Below, piece by piece: positions 1 to 11,702 of a DNA stretch of 64,000 nt (position 1 is its first letter; every line of letters starts with the position of its first letter). Source of the stretch: Craspedostauros australis (Eukaryota > Bacillariophyta > Bacillariophyceae > Mastogloiales > Achnanthaceae); contig JAMXDE010000019.1 of assembly GCA_026770025.1 (NCBI GenBank), positions 992,001-1,056,000 on the forward strand, read 5' to 3'. The translations under genes and the position numbers were made by a program. Below the pieces are notes generated by a model. That model saw nothing but the letters and a program-made list of their open reading frames with translations, was not told the origin of the DNA and did no database searches.

Positions 1-1400
<1,400 letters not shown>

Positions 1401-2162
1401 TCATGAATCACCTCGCACAAGCAACCGCCTCTTCTCGTAATGATAACTCGACAACACCATCGTCGTCGCTACCGTCACGTTGAAACTCGCCGTGCCGACC
1501 CCGTACTGCGGTATGCGGCACGTCGCATCGCAATCGACGAGCTGCTTGGGATGAATGCCGCTGCCTTCGTTGCCCGGCATCAAGGCGATGTCGCCTCGCA
1601 ACGGATTGCGCACGAAGTACCCATCATCGAGGCACTGCGATTGCGCGTCGATTTCGATGCCGATCAGGCGGATCTTGCGTTGTCGCAGATGCTCGACGCA
1701 GTCCTTCCATTTGTCGAAGCGGCGTATAGTGAGATGGCCTGCATCGAGCCGTGCCTGGACTGGCGCCGGTACGTTGCAGCGCAGTGGCTTGTCGCGTTGC
1801 TGCGACGCTGCCTCATCTTGCTTCAGAATGAGGCTGCGCTTCTGGCCCACGACGTAGATGGTGCGACAATCGAAGGAGGCCGCCGATTGCAGCAACGTCC
1901 GGATATTGGTCATCTTGCCGATGCCACAAATCACGAGATCGATGCATGGCGATTGCGTGGCAGCGTGGAGGTGCGGTCTTGCTTGCTGTTGCTCTTGTTG
2001 CTCGCCATCATCATTATCCACGGTGTTGCTCGTGTTTGTATCTTGGGTTGGCATTGGCATTGGCGTTGTCATGGTGAGGCTTATTGTCGTTGCAATGCTT
2101 TGGTTGTACCATGAGTGCGAGTGCCCGTATGGTATGGTGCTTGTTGGCACGGGTGCGCACAT
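1401..2162 (-). CDS. SpoU/TrmH-family RNA 2'-O-ribose methyltransferase
   Basis: 253 residues. The first ~70 are low-complexity (Thr/Pro/Gln-rich) and may be a disordered leader or contain the true start; Met31 is an alternative. The SPOUT domain follows. Motif 1 region: KMTNIRTLLQSAASF at 83-97. Motif 2: ALMPGNEGSGI at 193-203. Motif 3: IPQYGVGTASFNVTVATTMV from 217, with Asn228 in the usual place. This is the knotted cofactor-binding fold of enzymes that methylate the 2'-OH of tRNA or rRNA with S-adenosylmethionine. The exact RNA target cannot be read from the sequence; a tRNA/rRNA enzyme of nucleus, cytosol or organelle all remain possible. A leader for plastid or mitochondrion cannot be excluded. 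Confidence 0.88.
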   Translation of the reverse strand: MCAPVPTSTIPYGHSHSWYNQSIATTISLTMTTPMPMPTQDTNTSNTVDNDDGEQQEQQQARPHLHAATQSPCIDLVICGIGKMTNIRTLLQSAASFDCRTIYVVGQKRSLILKQDEAASQQRDKPLRCNVPAPVQARLDAGHLTIRRFDKWKDCVEHLRQRKIRLIGIEIDAQSQCLDDGYFVRNPLRGDIALMPGNEGSGIHPKQLVDCDATCRIPQYGVGTASFNVTVATTMVLSSYHYEKRRLLVRGDS

Positions 2163-2746
2163 GCACCCACGATCGTTTGTGTGATGTGATGTGTGCCTCT
2201 CTTTTGTTGTTGTGTTTGGTTGTTGGGTGATGAATTCGATGAGATCCGAAGGCTATGCCTCGCTAGACTAGATCTGCGTGGAGTTCACCACCAATGGAAC
2301 AAGCCGCAGGTCGTTGTCGTACGTGCCGCACTTGCCTATGAGCGAAAACGCACTTCGTCTCCCGCTCTGGATTCTCTTTGGAGGCATCCGCTGATCGCAC
2401 CCCGACAACATCACTTGCATCCAAAGCATTCCTGCACGTTCATGGAAACTGTTCATGGAAGGTGCAGCATAAGACTCCAAAGATTCATTTGAGGCTCAGC
2501 GAAGGCGATGTTGGCGTTGTTGCCATTTGCATGTCGCGCGCAACCGCGGTGATAAGACGAATGAGAAAGAACTTGAAGTTTGTGAAAATTGCTTGTGTGA
2601 GGTTAATGGTATTCTCTGTATGTAGTTGTGCATTGTTGTGGTGTGTCGATGTGTGGTATGGGAGAGTGATAGCAAGACTTGGAACGTCCAGGTCTGCGGC
2701 ATGGCTTAGATTGATCGTGGCGGTCATTGATGTAACGAGACCGCTT
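2163..2746. other. Intergenic region, nothing recognised
   Basis: 584 bases between two minus-strand genes. Overlapping short frames on both strands carry no recognisable domain. It should contain the promoter of the methyltransferase gene and the 3' UTR of the next gene. Confidence 0.4.
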
Positions 2747-3517
2747 TTAAGCACAACCAGCAAAGCTGTGCGTGGAGACATCGAGCTCTGGGAAGTCGGC
2801 GATGCCGTGCGACGACAGCGACGTGAGGGACAGCCGGCGTGGGAAGGACGGCAGCGGCGTAGCGTTCTCCTGATCCTGCGATGCGTGGTACGTCGAGCTC
2901 TCCATGACGCGTGTGGCATCCTTGATCGACAGCCGGCGCATCTGTCGTCGTGTGTGCTGGTGCAGCATGCGCGGCTGTGACTGAGAGAGCTTGAGCTGTG
3001 GTTGTTGTTGCGTGCGCGAGTTCTGCGTCTTTGTCTTCTTCATGTCGTTGAGCAGAAGGCTTCGTGTGGCCGCGCTCATGCGGGTGCTTGGCTTCTTCGC
3101 CATTTTCCGGGTGGCGGTGGTGCTCGTATTGTTGCTGCTGCTGATCATGCGGCTAAAGTTGGCGGGGATGTTGCTTCGGCGTGGGCGCATGGCGAGCAGT
3201 GGGCGTCTGGGTCTCAGGGTCAAGGCCGGAACGTTGGCGCTTGGGTTGGACCAATCCATCTGCTTGATGCCTCTGGCAGTTGGCACTGCTGGTGCATCGT
3301 TGAACATATCGTCCGAGAGCATGAGAGATTCTGGAATGGCTGCAGCAGTGATGGGGCTGGTGGCATCCTCCTTGCCTTCAATGCCAGACGGCGGGGTCAT
3401 GAAGGTGGATGCTGTCACCTCGTGACGGAGGCGCTTGAGCGGAGGGACGCACAGATCTGGGAAAGCCATGATCTCGCGCTTTGGTGTAACGAAGGAGGAT
3501 GTTGTCATGGTGGTCAT
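2747..3517 (-). CDS. Unrecognised Ser/Thr-rich basic protein
   Basis: 256 residues from a clear ATG at 3517. I do not recognise the family. The N-terminus has two short TP-containing segments (FVTPKRE and FMTPPSG) and LCVPPLKRLRHE. The middle is rich in Arg/Ser/Thr/Asn with several basic clusters (RPRRP, RPRRS, RRQMRRLS). The C-terminal third has a second Ser/Leu-rich patch, RRLSLTSLSSHG. No signal peptide or membrane segment is visible. Repeated TP and RxLS sites fit a phosphorylated, mostly disordered nuclear protein, but that is inference. Consistent composition over 256 codons with one good ATG supports a real gene over a chance frame. An overlapping opposite-strand frame exists, so confidence is moderate. 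Confidence 0.55.
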   Translation of the reverse strand: MTTMTTSSFVTPKREIMAFPDLCVPPLKRLRHEVTASTFMTPPSGIEGKEDATSPITAAAIPESLMLSDDMFNDAPAVPTARGIKQMDWSNPSANVPALTLRPRRPLLAMRPRRSNIPANFSRMISSSNNTSTTATRKMAKKPSTRMSAATRSLLLNDMKKTKTQNSRTQQQPQLKLSQSQPRMLHQHTRRQMRRLSIKDATRVMESSTYHASQDQENATPLPSFPRRLSLTSLSSHGIADFPELDVSTHSFAGCA

Positions 3518-5895
3518 CTTGATTGTGATAATGCTGGCTGCTGTTGGTCTTGCTGATGGCTTTGATGGTTGTGCTTTTGTGCTTGTGCTTTGTGCTTGTC
3601 TTGTGAAGTGTTGTGAAGTGAAATGTTATCGAAATTATGAGGACAACGAAACCCACATCGCCCAACACAGCAAAGTGATGAAGGCTGTGCGTCGATGTGC
3701 ACTTGTGAACACTTCAATGGGGAGACAGATTTCGCCCCATGACCAATGCCGCTGTGGCGCACCTCCGATGCCTCTTGTTTTACCAAGGTGACATCCACAT
3801 CTTCCCCACAAGGGCATAACCATCCAACCAGCCAAATAGCCATCCGCCTTCCAACCAGCGACTGGGCCCGTGTGACCTCTCGCATCACCAAGAGTCGTGC
3901 ATCCCCAAGCGGAGAACAACTCCGCCAATCCCATTTTTGTTTTCCCCCTTCTCGAGCACACAGCTTCAGCATTGTATCGCCTGAGCAACCGCTCGAATAA
4001 GAACCTCTTCACTTTGGCCCCTCTGCTTGGTGCATGCAGAGGGTTCGTCGAGGATCTATTCCCGAGCGAGACATAGAAGGAACAACTTCGCAAGATCGTG
4101 TGACAAAGCAGACAACTCCTACCAGTACCTGATTTCTTCGCGCGAAGTGGCGACAACGCCTGCATTTTACCAACAGAACCGAAAGTACAGCATCAGCAGC
4201 AACTCCAACACACATCACATCACAAACCATTCCAAGTTCCCAAGATGTCCGTTCGCGGTCGTGTGACCGCGCGTGCAACCTCAACGGTTACAATGACCGC
4301 TGAACAGGCATGGTAAAGAAATATCATTTTGGCCACTTCTTCCGTTGTGACCGACGAAAAAGGGCAATCTTGCGCAATCGGAAAGGTCTTGGCGTCTTGT
4401 GGGCCTAAGCAGATGGCCGAGCGGGAGCGTCGGTGGCCAATAGTTTGGCCCTTCCGACGATCTTGGTTGGATGGTTCAAATTTGAAATTCAAGTTTTTCG
4501 GCCACATGGCAGAAAAGTGGTGATGTGTTCTGGCGAACAACTCGTCTTTGGACACATCAAACATCATCACAAGCAATGACGTGAGTTGGCGCATCATGCA
4601 ACAATCATCACAACGCACAGAAATCGAACTCTCCAATCCAGAAACAGAGCATCTGTGGAATAGTGGCTCGCAGAGCCTCTTGGATACAGGATTTATCCGG
4701 AATGTCTGTTTGGGATTTCGAAGAGTTCCATTCAGCGTTGTTCTGCATCCACCGCCCTGTCCAACATGCCCGGACGATCATGGGCACAAGTACTCGATTG
4801 GACACCGCGCAGTACCACGCATCACGGAGTAGAACCTGCACTGGCCAGCACAGAGCACTCCGCGCTTTGCAAGAACGGCGATGCTCTCTCTTTGCACGAG
4901 TGAAAGCACACACAGAAGCCTGCCTTGTTGGATCGTTGTGCGTGACGATCGGAGGTTGCAAACTTGTTCTGCCCTCTCGGCGCACGGACTGTCTCTCTCT
5001 GAGATACTATATCATTTGTGCGGTGAGCATTGCCGCTGACACTGCCAATGACAGTCGAGATAGTCCGCAGCAATGACCAAGAGGAAAAGAAGGAGTGGAC
5101 GTCGGTTGCGTGGTTCTTGTTTTGGCACAGACTATTTCATCTTCTTCGCCTGCCGTGCTCAACCTCGTCCACCTCGCACCTCACGGATGTCGCAATCCAA
5201 TCCGTTGGGGTTGACGATGCCCATCACCGCCAACCGAACAGCAAACACTCAGGCTTTCAGCCATCACCAATCGACCGACCGAGGCCCAAAGTTGTCAGAA
5301 AGCGAGCAATACGGCATTGCTGCATCAGCAACTGCTATCGAGTTGCTCCAACTCCTTCTCTGCCTTGTGTTTCCCGCGCTCCTTCCTCCATTTCCCAAGT
5401 TCCTCTATGTCTCTGCTGGACTATTGCTCCGTTCGTTGTCTCTGCAAGCCTGCGATGGCTGGCATCCTGACTTTCGCAGCAGATTCAAATCTTCTCGCAC
5501 ACATCGCAGTCTATCTCCTCCCGTTCTCGTCGCGATCCCACTTCGCCAATCCGACCATGCCATACATACAAGTTCCGCCCATACTCGGGTGCCATGCTCC
5601 ACTGTCATACTTCTCTTCCAGGCAACGCCCATCATACAAGCCACACAAACGACATAGGGACTACGAGTAGTATGCATGCCTAGTCACATCGCATCAAATG
5701 ACTTGACATACTCATATACTACTCGTGGATTCGCCCACCGTTTACATTGACTGGTGTGCCATGTCGCCATAGATCGTACTCCACAAACTAAGCACATCTC
5801 CCTCCGGCGGTCACAATTCCAAGAGCAGGTACGCATGCAAGTACCATGGACATCCACCTCAGAATTCAAAACTGTGAATGGACATGATAGTTGCT
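3518..5895. other. 2.4-kb region with no gene I can support
   Basis: Many frames of 60-195 codons overlap on both strands. None shows a domain or steady composition. The longest on plus, 5073-5657 (194 residues), has two competing plus-strand frames over the same bases and a leucine-rich centre. A short plus-strand segment from 4880 to about 5020 ends at a GTGAGC that could be a splice donor, so a small spliced gene is possible but unproven. Confidence 0.35.
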
Positions 5896-5923
5896 GCAAG
5901 GCACGGGAATTCCGCTGAAACTG
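5896..5923 (+). repeat. Left arm of 28-bp perfect inverted repeat
   Basis: The 28 bases starting GCAAGGCACGGG and ending GCTGAAACTG are exactly reverse-complementary to 10440-10467. The pair encloses 4.5 kb containing two 20-bp satellite arrays and a decayed LTR element. The arm itself has an internal GGGAATTCC palindrome. Similarity fades within a few bases outside and inside. It looks like a terminal inverted repeat, but no transposase lies between the arms. Confidence 0.85.
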
Positions 5924-6060
5924 GTGTCCGGATGTTCGTGATCAGTCCCCGATTCAATCGTGTTTAGGACAATTAATCTTTGGTCGATCTTGTCAATCCC
6001 ACATCGCTGAATTTTTTGTCACCGTTTAATTACCGTTATAAGCGTTATTCATCAACGAAG

Positions 6061-6269
6061 TACTTTCAACGTTTGTTAAGTACTTTCAACGTTTGTTGAG
6101 TACTTTCAACGTTTGTTAAGTACTTTCAACGTTTGTTGAGTACTTTCAACGTTTGTTGAGTACTTTCAACGTTTGTTGAGTACTTTCAACGTTTGTTCAG
6201 TACTTTCAACGTTTGTTCAGTACTTTCAACGTTTGTTCGGTACTTTCAACGTTTGTTCAGTACTTTCAA
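6061..6269 (+). repeat. 20-bp tandem array, left copy
   Basis: Ten complete copies and one partial copy of TACTTTCAACGTTTGTTGAG. Variation is almost limited to positions 18-19: GA or AA in the first copies and CA or CG in the last four. TCAACGTTTGTTGA inside the unit is a 5-bp stem with a GTTT loop. The same unit in the same orientation recurs at 10042-10296. Confidence 0.95.
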
Positions 6270-6504
6270 AGTTGCCCACCAGGCACTGCAACAACCCCGA
6301 CTCGCAGAGACCACGCTGTTGCGGAGAGCATCCAAACACGAGTCAATCTGGCCAGAAAAAAAAAACACAAAAACTCCACAACGAGCACAATCGGTTTGCA
6401 GAGCGAGTGGTGGAAAGTAGAGTAATGGTTGTTGTGCTGCTTCTCGCACTTCCTCCTCACTGACTTCCTTCTTCTTGACGTTCCCTGCGTCTTGATTGTA
6501 TGAT

Positions 6505-6590
6505 GGATGATCAGCGATAGATAATCAGTGATAGATGATCAGTCATGGGCGATCAGTGATTGATGATCAGTGATGGAGGATGGATGATGA
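6505..6590. repeat. Degenerate GATCAGTGAT-type simple repeat
   Basis: A run of imperfect 10-15 bp units built on GATCAGTGATAGATGATCAG directly precedes the left LTR of the decayed element. Confidence 0.7.
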
Positions 6591-6764
6591 CAAGTTAGCA
6601 CACGCGTGAAACGATGTTGAGGGTGACAACATCCAATGATTCAAATTATAAGGGTTATCGTGTAATGTGGGCTTGTCATTCAATGCTCTATACTCGTACG
6701 CTCAGGTGATACCCGAGTTTGCACCGTAATCCCGTTTAAACCGTTTCATACATATTGCTGCTTG
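6591..6764 (-). repeat. 3' LTR of decayed LTR element
   Basis: About 170 bases that align along their whole length with 9731-9904, at roughly 80% identity by eye. Shared blocks include TTGAGGGTG, ATCCAATGATT, ATTATAAGGGTTA and CAATGCTCTATACTCGTA. Coding remnants between the two copies read on minus, so this is the 3' LTR. On minus it is preceded by a purine run, GAGGGGA, that fits a polypurine tract. Exact ends are uncertain. Confidence 0.8.
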
Positions 6765-6939
6765 GTCCCCTCGATTCGCTGTGGCTTTGCTGACTGTCGG
6801 ATTGTCACAATTTCGCTTCTTTTGGTATGTACCTGCTGCATGCCCCATGCATGGGCACCACAGGGCGCTCATCCCATCCACCATTGCTTGGACCCATGGT
6901 CGACCATCCACAGGTACTGTCGTGCAGTCTGTTCGTTAA

Positions 6940-7900
6940 GAACAAGACTTGTTGTGCTTGGACTTCCATCTTGGCCCTGATTGTGGCTTTGTGAGCATGT
7001 TGGCGAGGTTCGATTCTGTAGGCTCATACGAGACCACCATCACACCTGTTGCACTGCATTTTTGTACGAAGTGGTATGCGATGGCTCTTGCTTTCTTTCA
7101 TAGCTGTGACTCTGGGAGTGAGGTGTTGTTCATGACGCTTTGATTGTCAACTCGCATGTCTGCCGGGCCGTCCATAGGGACGCCCATCATGCGCAGCTTA
7201 TAGCGCATGCTGATGACAATCTCCATCACTGCCTTGAGCACGATGATTTACTGCGGAACGTAGACGTTTCAATGCTGTTTTGTTTCTTGTTGAGCCATAG
7301 GATGAGTGACAAGTTCAAGTACAGTAGAACCCCAGTGCGCGATCGTCGCGTCATGTGGTCACCAGCATGATCCGCATCAACAAAGCAAGTCATCTGGACT
7401 TCCTTACCTCGTGGTGGCGGCATGTCATTCGGTATCTGTTCGTGGGCATTGGCGTAGAAATTGCCCCAATCCGGTTGTGCCACAGTAGGCTTGTCAACAT
7501 ATGCATCATCAAAGACAAGACGGGAGCGATCGTGAGTGTTGAGGTATGCAATTACATGAAAGAGAGCATTCAGGTGGCCAGTTCGGGATGCAGCACAGTA
7601 CAATGGCATCATTGAGGTTTCACAGCATATATCAATGCGACCCAGTTCAACAGTCCATCGCAGGATGCCAATGAGCTGTTGGTAGAACAACATCTCCTCA
7701 TTGTCACACAGTGGCGATGCATCCAGCTTGGGTCTGTATCTACTCGGTAGCATGGTGGGTGCCTTCATCTTGAGGCGCCCATCATGGTTGGTATGCCATT
7801 TCGTCACAATCTTCAGGGCGGCTCTGATGTATTCTTGTATCAGCGCTGCTGTTCTGATCAGGCGGGGAGCGTGGCCCAAAATGGCCGTCCGTGTCCTCAT
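6940..7900 (-). pseudogene. Copia pol remnant (end of RT plus RNase H)
   Basis: A minus-strand frame opening at 7900 contains the RT-to-RNase H junction typical of Copia (YQQLIGILRWTVELGRIDI), then the RNase H start FVDADHAGD and RTGVLLYLN. It hits a stop at 7226, but RNase H resumes just beyond, with DNQSVMNN, an in-frame stop after PESQL, then YHFVQKC and LANMLTKP down to about 6940. The closest relative in this window is element I. Protease, integrase and most of RT are missing, so the body carries a large internal deletion. The fragment cannot encode a working enzyme. Confidence 0.85.
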
Positions 7901-8009
7901 GTGCGCGTTTGGAGGGACTGCCTCTGCCCATCGACATCACACCACGATGCTTGTCACGTGTATTGCGCAATTTCAAGGCGCGTGCCTATTGGATGGATGA
8001 CATGATGGC

Positions 8010-9329
8010 CTATTCTTCTGGTAGGTAATGGCAATCGGTGATGATCATATTTGGGTCATGTTGTTTGGCCCATCCTTGACCTCCGCGTCCTCCTTTGTTG
8101 TTGCGGTTGTTGTATCTACCGCGGCTGGCGTTGTTCCGTCCCATGGACAATGCCTGACACATTGGTGTTGCTGCCTGTTTGCGGTCGATCACTTCGCTGA
8201 GAGCATTTACGGTGGATGCGAAGCTGGAACGGATGCTTTCATTCAGCATGATGGCATCACATGCGTTGTGCAAATGCGGCACGCGGATGCTGCACATGAG
8301 GTGACGGACCTTGGCGTTGTCCACAAGCGGTTCACCACAGTTGGCCATGTCTTCGAATGCAGAGTTCAGACGCTGCATGTATGTCTTGAACATGGAGTTG
8401 CGTGACTTGCCGTCATAGTAGGGGTTGTTGATGGTGCTGGACGCTGCTGCCTTCGTTCTGACCTTGTACGAATCACCGCGATAGTGCTCTTGGAGGGTGA
8501 GGAATGTGGCGCATCCATCTCTGGATCGCTCGCTACCCTGTACCCAGTTCCATGGGAGTCTGCTATGTTTGACATGATGGATGACTTGTCACATGGTGGC
8601 ATTGTCCACCCTGTACTTGAGACCTGTCAACATGGCCCTGTCAATGATCTTGCCCTTCATCAATGGCACACCGACCAGAGTGTGCACCGCTGGTGTTCTG
8701 TCTTCTTGCTTGTAGGGGTTTGCGCGAATGATGTAGGAAACCAGGATGTTGGTAGCCCCAAGTGTGTTTTCATTTTAGTTGGTGATGTCCTTGAGGGTCT
8801 CGCAGACGATATCCACATGGGTGAGAGGTTCAGGAAGGTCCACGGGTGGTGAGTCCTTGGTACGGACTTCTTCCTTGAAGAGGGACCACAAGCTGTTGAG
8901 GTGTTCCATGGACTCTTCGGCGGCGGAGAAGGGGCGTTGGATATGATGGAAGTGGAAGCGCACATTTCACAGCTTGCAGAGTTTCAACTCATGTACCCAG
9001 CCAATGGTGACACCTGGGTCCTTGATGTGAGTGGGTGTGGTCAAACGGGTTCCTGACATGTGTGCAGGGTTGTCGATCAAACCACTTCCCTTATGGATGC
9101 AATGACATAGCTTCTGCAGGTTGTTGTTGGTGAACATGAGCAGGTCGTCGAATGTCGTCAGTCCCTGTTCGTTGAGCGCAGTGCCAATGTCGGCCTTGGC
9201 AAAGCCCATGGTGTTGGTGAGGTAGTTACAAATCTTGTTGGCATTAGTCAACATGGTGGTGTTTGTTTCAATCATTGTGTATGTGTATGGGAGTGTGAGA
9301 AGAGGAAATGAGAAGGACAGGATACACAA
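8010..9329 (-). pseudogene. Gag remnant of decayed Copia element
   Basis: One minus-strand reading frame from the ATG region near 9329 down to 8010, interrupted by in-frame stops near 8967, 8775 and 8600. It reads through helical Gag-like sequence (LQKLCHCIHKGSG, MEHLNSLWSLFKEEV, FKTYMQRLNSAFEDMANCG, KVRHLMCSIRVPHLHN) and ends in an Arg/Gly/Asn-rich stretch (RNNASRGRYNNRNNKGGRGG) like a nucleic-acid-binding Gag tail. No zinc knuckle is visible. Only 109 bases separate it from the pol remnant, marking the internal deletion. Gag assignment rests on position and composition. Confidence 0.65.
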
Positions 9330-9730
9330 CAGTGACAGAAACCACGCTAGGACAAAACCTGTCCCGTTGTGTGTGAGGTTTCAGCATGTACATGTGTCGG
9401 TGTCTTGAGAAGCATAGATGTGGCAACAAGGCACACAATCTAGCACTCAGCTTGAGCTTGTGTCTCAGTAGGGGTTCCGCCTGATCTGCGGTCGGTGCGT
9501 CCACGTTAGTTTGCCATCCGCACCACGCAACAGCAAACAGTGGGATCTCATCTCCCTGGTACCAATCACAATGTACCAGCACACCATGGGCAGAGGGGAT
9601 GCAGCATGATTCAAGCCGTGCTGGCTTCGTGGCGGTCCACCTTCGGATGGGGTCCCAGTATTATCATCGCCCCTTCAGGCGGTCCCTATGTGCTTGCTTG
9701 GGCTCGCATGAGCGTACGAGCATGGTGATC

Positions 9731-9904
9731 TAAGTTGGCACACACATAAAACAATGTTGAGGGTGGCAACATCCAATGATTAAAATTATAAGGGTTAACA
9801 GGTCGTGTGGACCTGTCATGCAATGCTCTATACTCGTATGGTTAGGCGATACCCGTGTTCGTACAGAAACCCCGTGTTAACCGTTTCACACGTATCCTTG
9901 TTTG
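9731..9904 (-). repeat. 5' LTR of decayed LTR element
   Basis: Direct repeat partner of 6591-6764. It lies upstream of gag in the minus-strand sense, hence the 5' LTR. Divergence between the two copies implies an old insertion. Confidence 0.8.
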
Positions 9905-10041
9905 ATGAAGTATGAAGGACGGTTGTAATTCTGATGGAGCAGAACACGCAGGAAGACAGCCGCCCTCGCCACGAGTGTGTTGTGATGAAGAAATTTGAAT
10001 CATGTTTGTAACGGCACGAATCGCTTCATTGAAGAGAATTG

Positions 10042-10296
10042 TTCTCAGCGTTTGTCAAGTACTTTCAACGTTTGTTGAGTACTTTCAACGTTTGTTCAGT
10101 ACTTTCAGCGTTTGTTGAGTACTTTCAACGTTTGTTGAGTACTTTCAACGTTTGTTGAGTACTTTCAACGTTTGTTGAGTACTTTCAACGTTTGTTGAGT
10201 ACTTTCAACGTTTGTTCAGTACTTTCAACGTTTGTCGAGTACTTTCAACGTTTGTTCAGTACTTTCAACGTTTGTTCAGTACTTTCAACGTTTCTT
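10042..10296 (+). repeat. 20-bp tandem array, right copy
   Basis: Eleven complete units (10060-10279) of TACTTTCAACGTTTGTTGAG flanked by partial units. It has the same orientation as the left array and the same tendency for TTCAG variants toward its right end. One unit carries CAGCG for CAACG. Confidence 0.95.
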
Positions 10297-10439
10297 GTCG
10301 CGATAGCTGGTGTTCGGATTTCAAACATGTAACGGTTATATACGTTACTGTTGTGGATATACTCCGAGTATTGAGTCGTTCCAATCGAGTCACACGCGAA
10401 GTTCTTGAATAGTCAGAGTGGTCGAATCCGAACGTGTGA

Positions 10440-10467
10440 CAGTTTCAGCGGAATTCCCGTGCCTTGC
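10440..10467 (-). repeat. Right arm of 28-bp perfect inverted repeat
   Basis: Exact reverse complement of 5896-5923. An imperfect palindrome, GTAACGGTTATATACGTTAC, lies between the 20-bp array and this arm, and a related ACCGTTATAAGCGTTA lies inside the left arm. Confidence 0.85.
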
Positions 10468-11240
10468 TGAGAGATGGTCAAGCTCTTGCCGGAGGAGACG
10501 GAGAACACTTCACGAGAAGTCACTGAAGGTCGTGGACAAACCATGCATGCCATCTATGGATGCCTGATGCAGGGAGGAGAAGCCTCCAAATGACCGGCGC
10601 CATACACGCAATGGATCGCCGTGTCCAGAGAAGTGTTGACGTCGACGTACGAGGATGGCGGGCATCCTTCAGATCCAACCAGCGCCGAGCGTCAAACCAA
10701 ACTGCTCGACCGTTTGACTACGCGCAGTGCACCGGATGAATGCAATGGTCATCAAGGAGCAGCGGCAAAAGATGACAAAAGGAAGTGATCATGGTCATGA
10801 TAATGATCTGCACAGGGTTGATCCAGCAATGGACTGCCCGGTAGGCTGCAGTTTAGGTCATTGTTCTGGCTCGTATCCTGTATCCGTACGCCCAGCTCTG
10901 ACCAGAGCACTCGAGAGCACCACACTGTCCGTATCCTCGAACAAGCCCCACAAATACTGATGTACCACAGAGATGAGATCACACTCAACACCAGCTCTTC
11001 CCGTGTCATGATTCAATCAATGCCATGCTCGCGTCCACAGAGTACGATGCTCTAGTAAACAGTCAATAGTACTATGTCATGTTATGTCACGCTATGCTAT
11101 GTTATTGCAGATGGATTGGAATAGTATGTAATGCAGCAGTATAGCAGCACCATTCAAGCGTACCCACTTCGTTGGAACTCCATCACATGCAGCTCATGGT
11201 TGTGACGTCTGTGGCATCTCATCTGGCGTCCGAGGACCAG
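10468..11240. other. 773 bp with no gene recognised
   Basis: Only short frames on either strand. A run of TATGTCATGTTATGTCACGC-like bases near 11075-11105 is a weak simple repeat. I see nothing else in it. Confidence 0.35.
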
Positions 11241-11702
11241 CATATGAGTGCAAGCATATGAGTGCAAGCATATGAGTGCAAGCATATGAGTGCAAGCATA
11301 TGAGTGCAAGCATACGAGTGCAAGCATACGAGTGCAAGCATACGAGTGCAAGCATACGAGTGCAAGCATACGAGTGCAAGCATACGAGTGCAAGCATACG
11401 AGTGCAAGCATACGAGTGCAAGCATACGAGTGCAAGCATACGAGTGCAAGCATACGAGTGCAAGCATACGAGTGCAAGCATACGAGTGCAAGCATACGAG
11501 TGCAAGCATACGAGTGCAAGCATACGAGTGCAAGCATACGAGTGCAAGCATACGAGTGCAAGCATACGAGTGCAAGCATACGAGTGCAAGCATACGAGTG
11601 CAAGCATACGAGTGCAAGCATACGAGTGCAAGCATACGAGTGCAAGCATACGAGTGCAAGCATACGAGTGCAAGCATACGAGTGCAAGCATACGAGTGCA
11701 AG
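11241..11702. repeat. 33-copy perfect 14-bp tandem repeat
   Basis: Exactly 462 bases = 33 units of CATACGAGTGCAAG. The first five units read CATATG; the remaining 28 read CATACG, with no other variation that I can see. The unit has no stop codon in any of the six frames. Because 14 is not a multiple of 3, the array reads as a 14-residue periodic peptide in all frames. Long frames across it are therefore an artefact of the repeat and not evidence for a protein. Confidence 0.97.

Larger units (their letters stand above)
6591..9904 (-). mobile_element. Old, internally deleted LTR (Copia) retrotransposon
   Basis: Two diverged direct repeats (6591-6764 and 9731-9904) bound minus-strand gag and pol remnants with stops and a large deletion. 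The 400 bases between the 5' LTR and gag are its untranslated leader. A GATGA occurs next to each end but not in exact register, so a target-site duplication is only tentative. Confidence 0.8.

Noticed and set aside
4407-4485. A tRNA-like stretch with TGGCCGAGCGGG and GGTTCAAATTT resembling A and B boxes
   Set aside because: The acceptor arms do not pair and the T-arm is not closed; no tRNA fold can be drawn.
6061-10296. CRISPR array from the 20-bp repeats
   Set aside because: Units abut with no spacers and the genome is eukaryotic.
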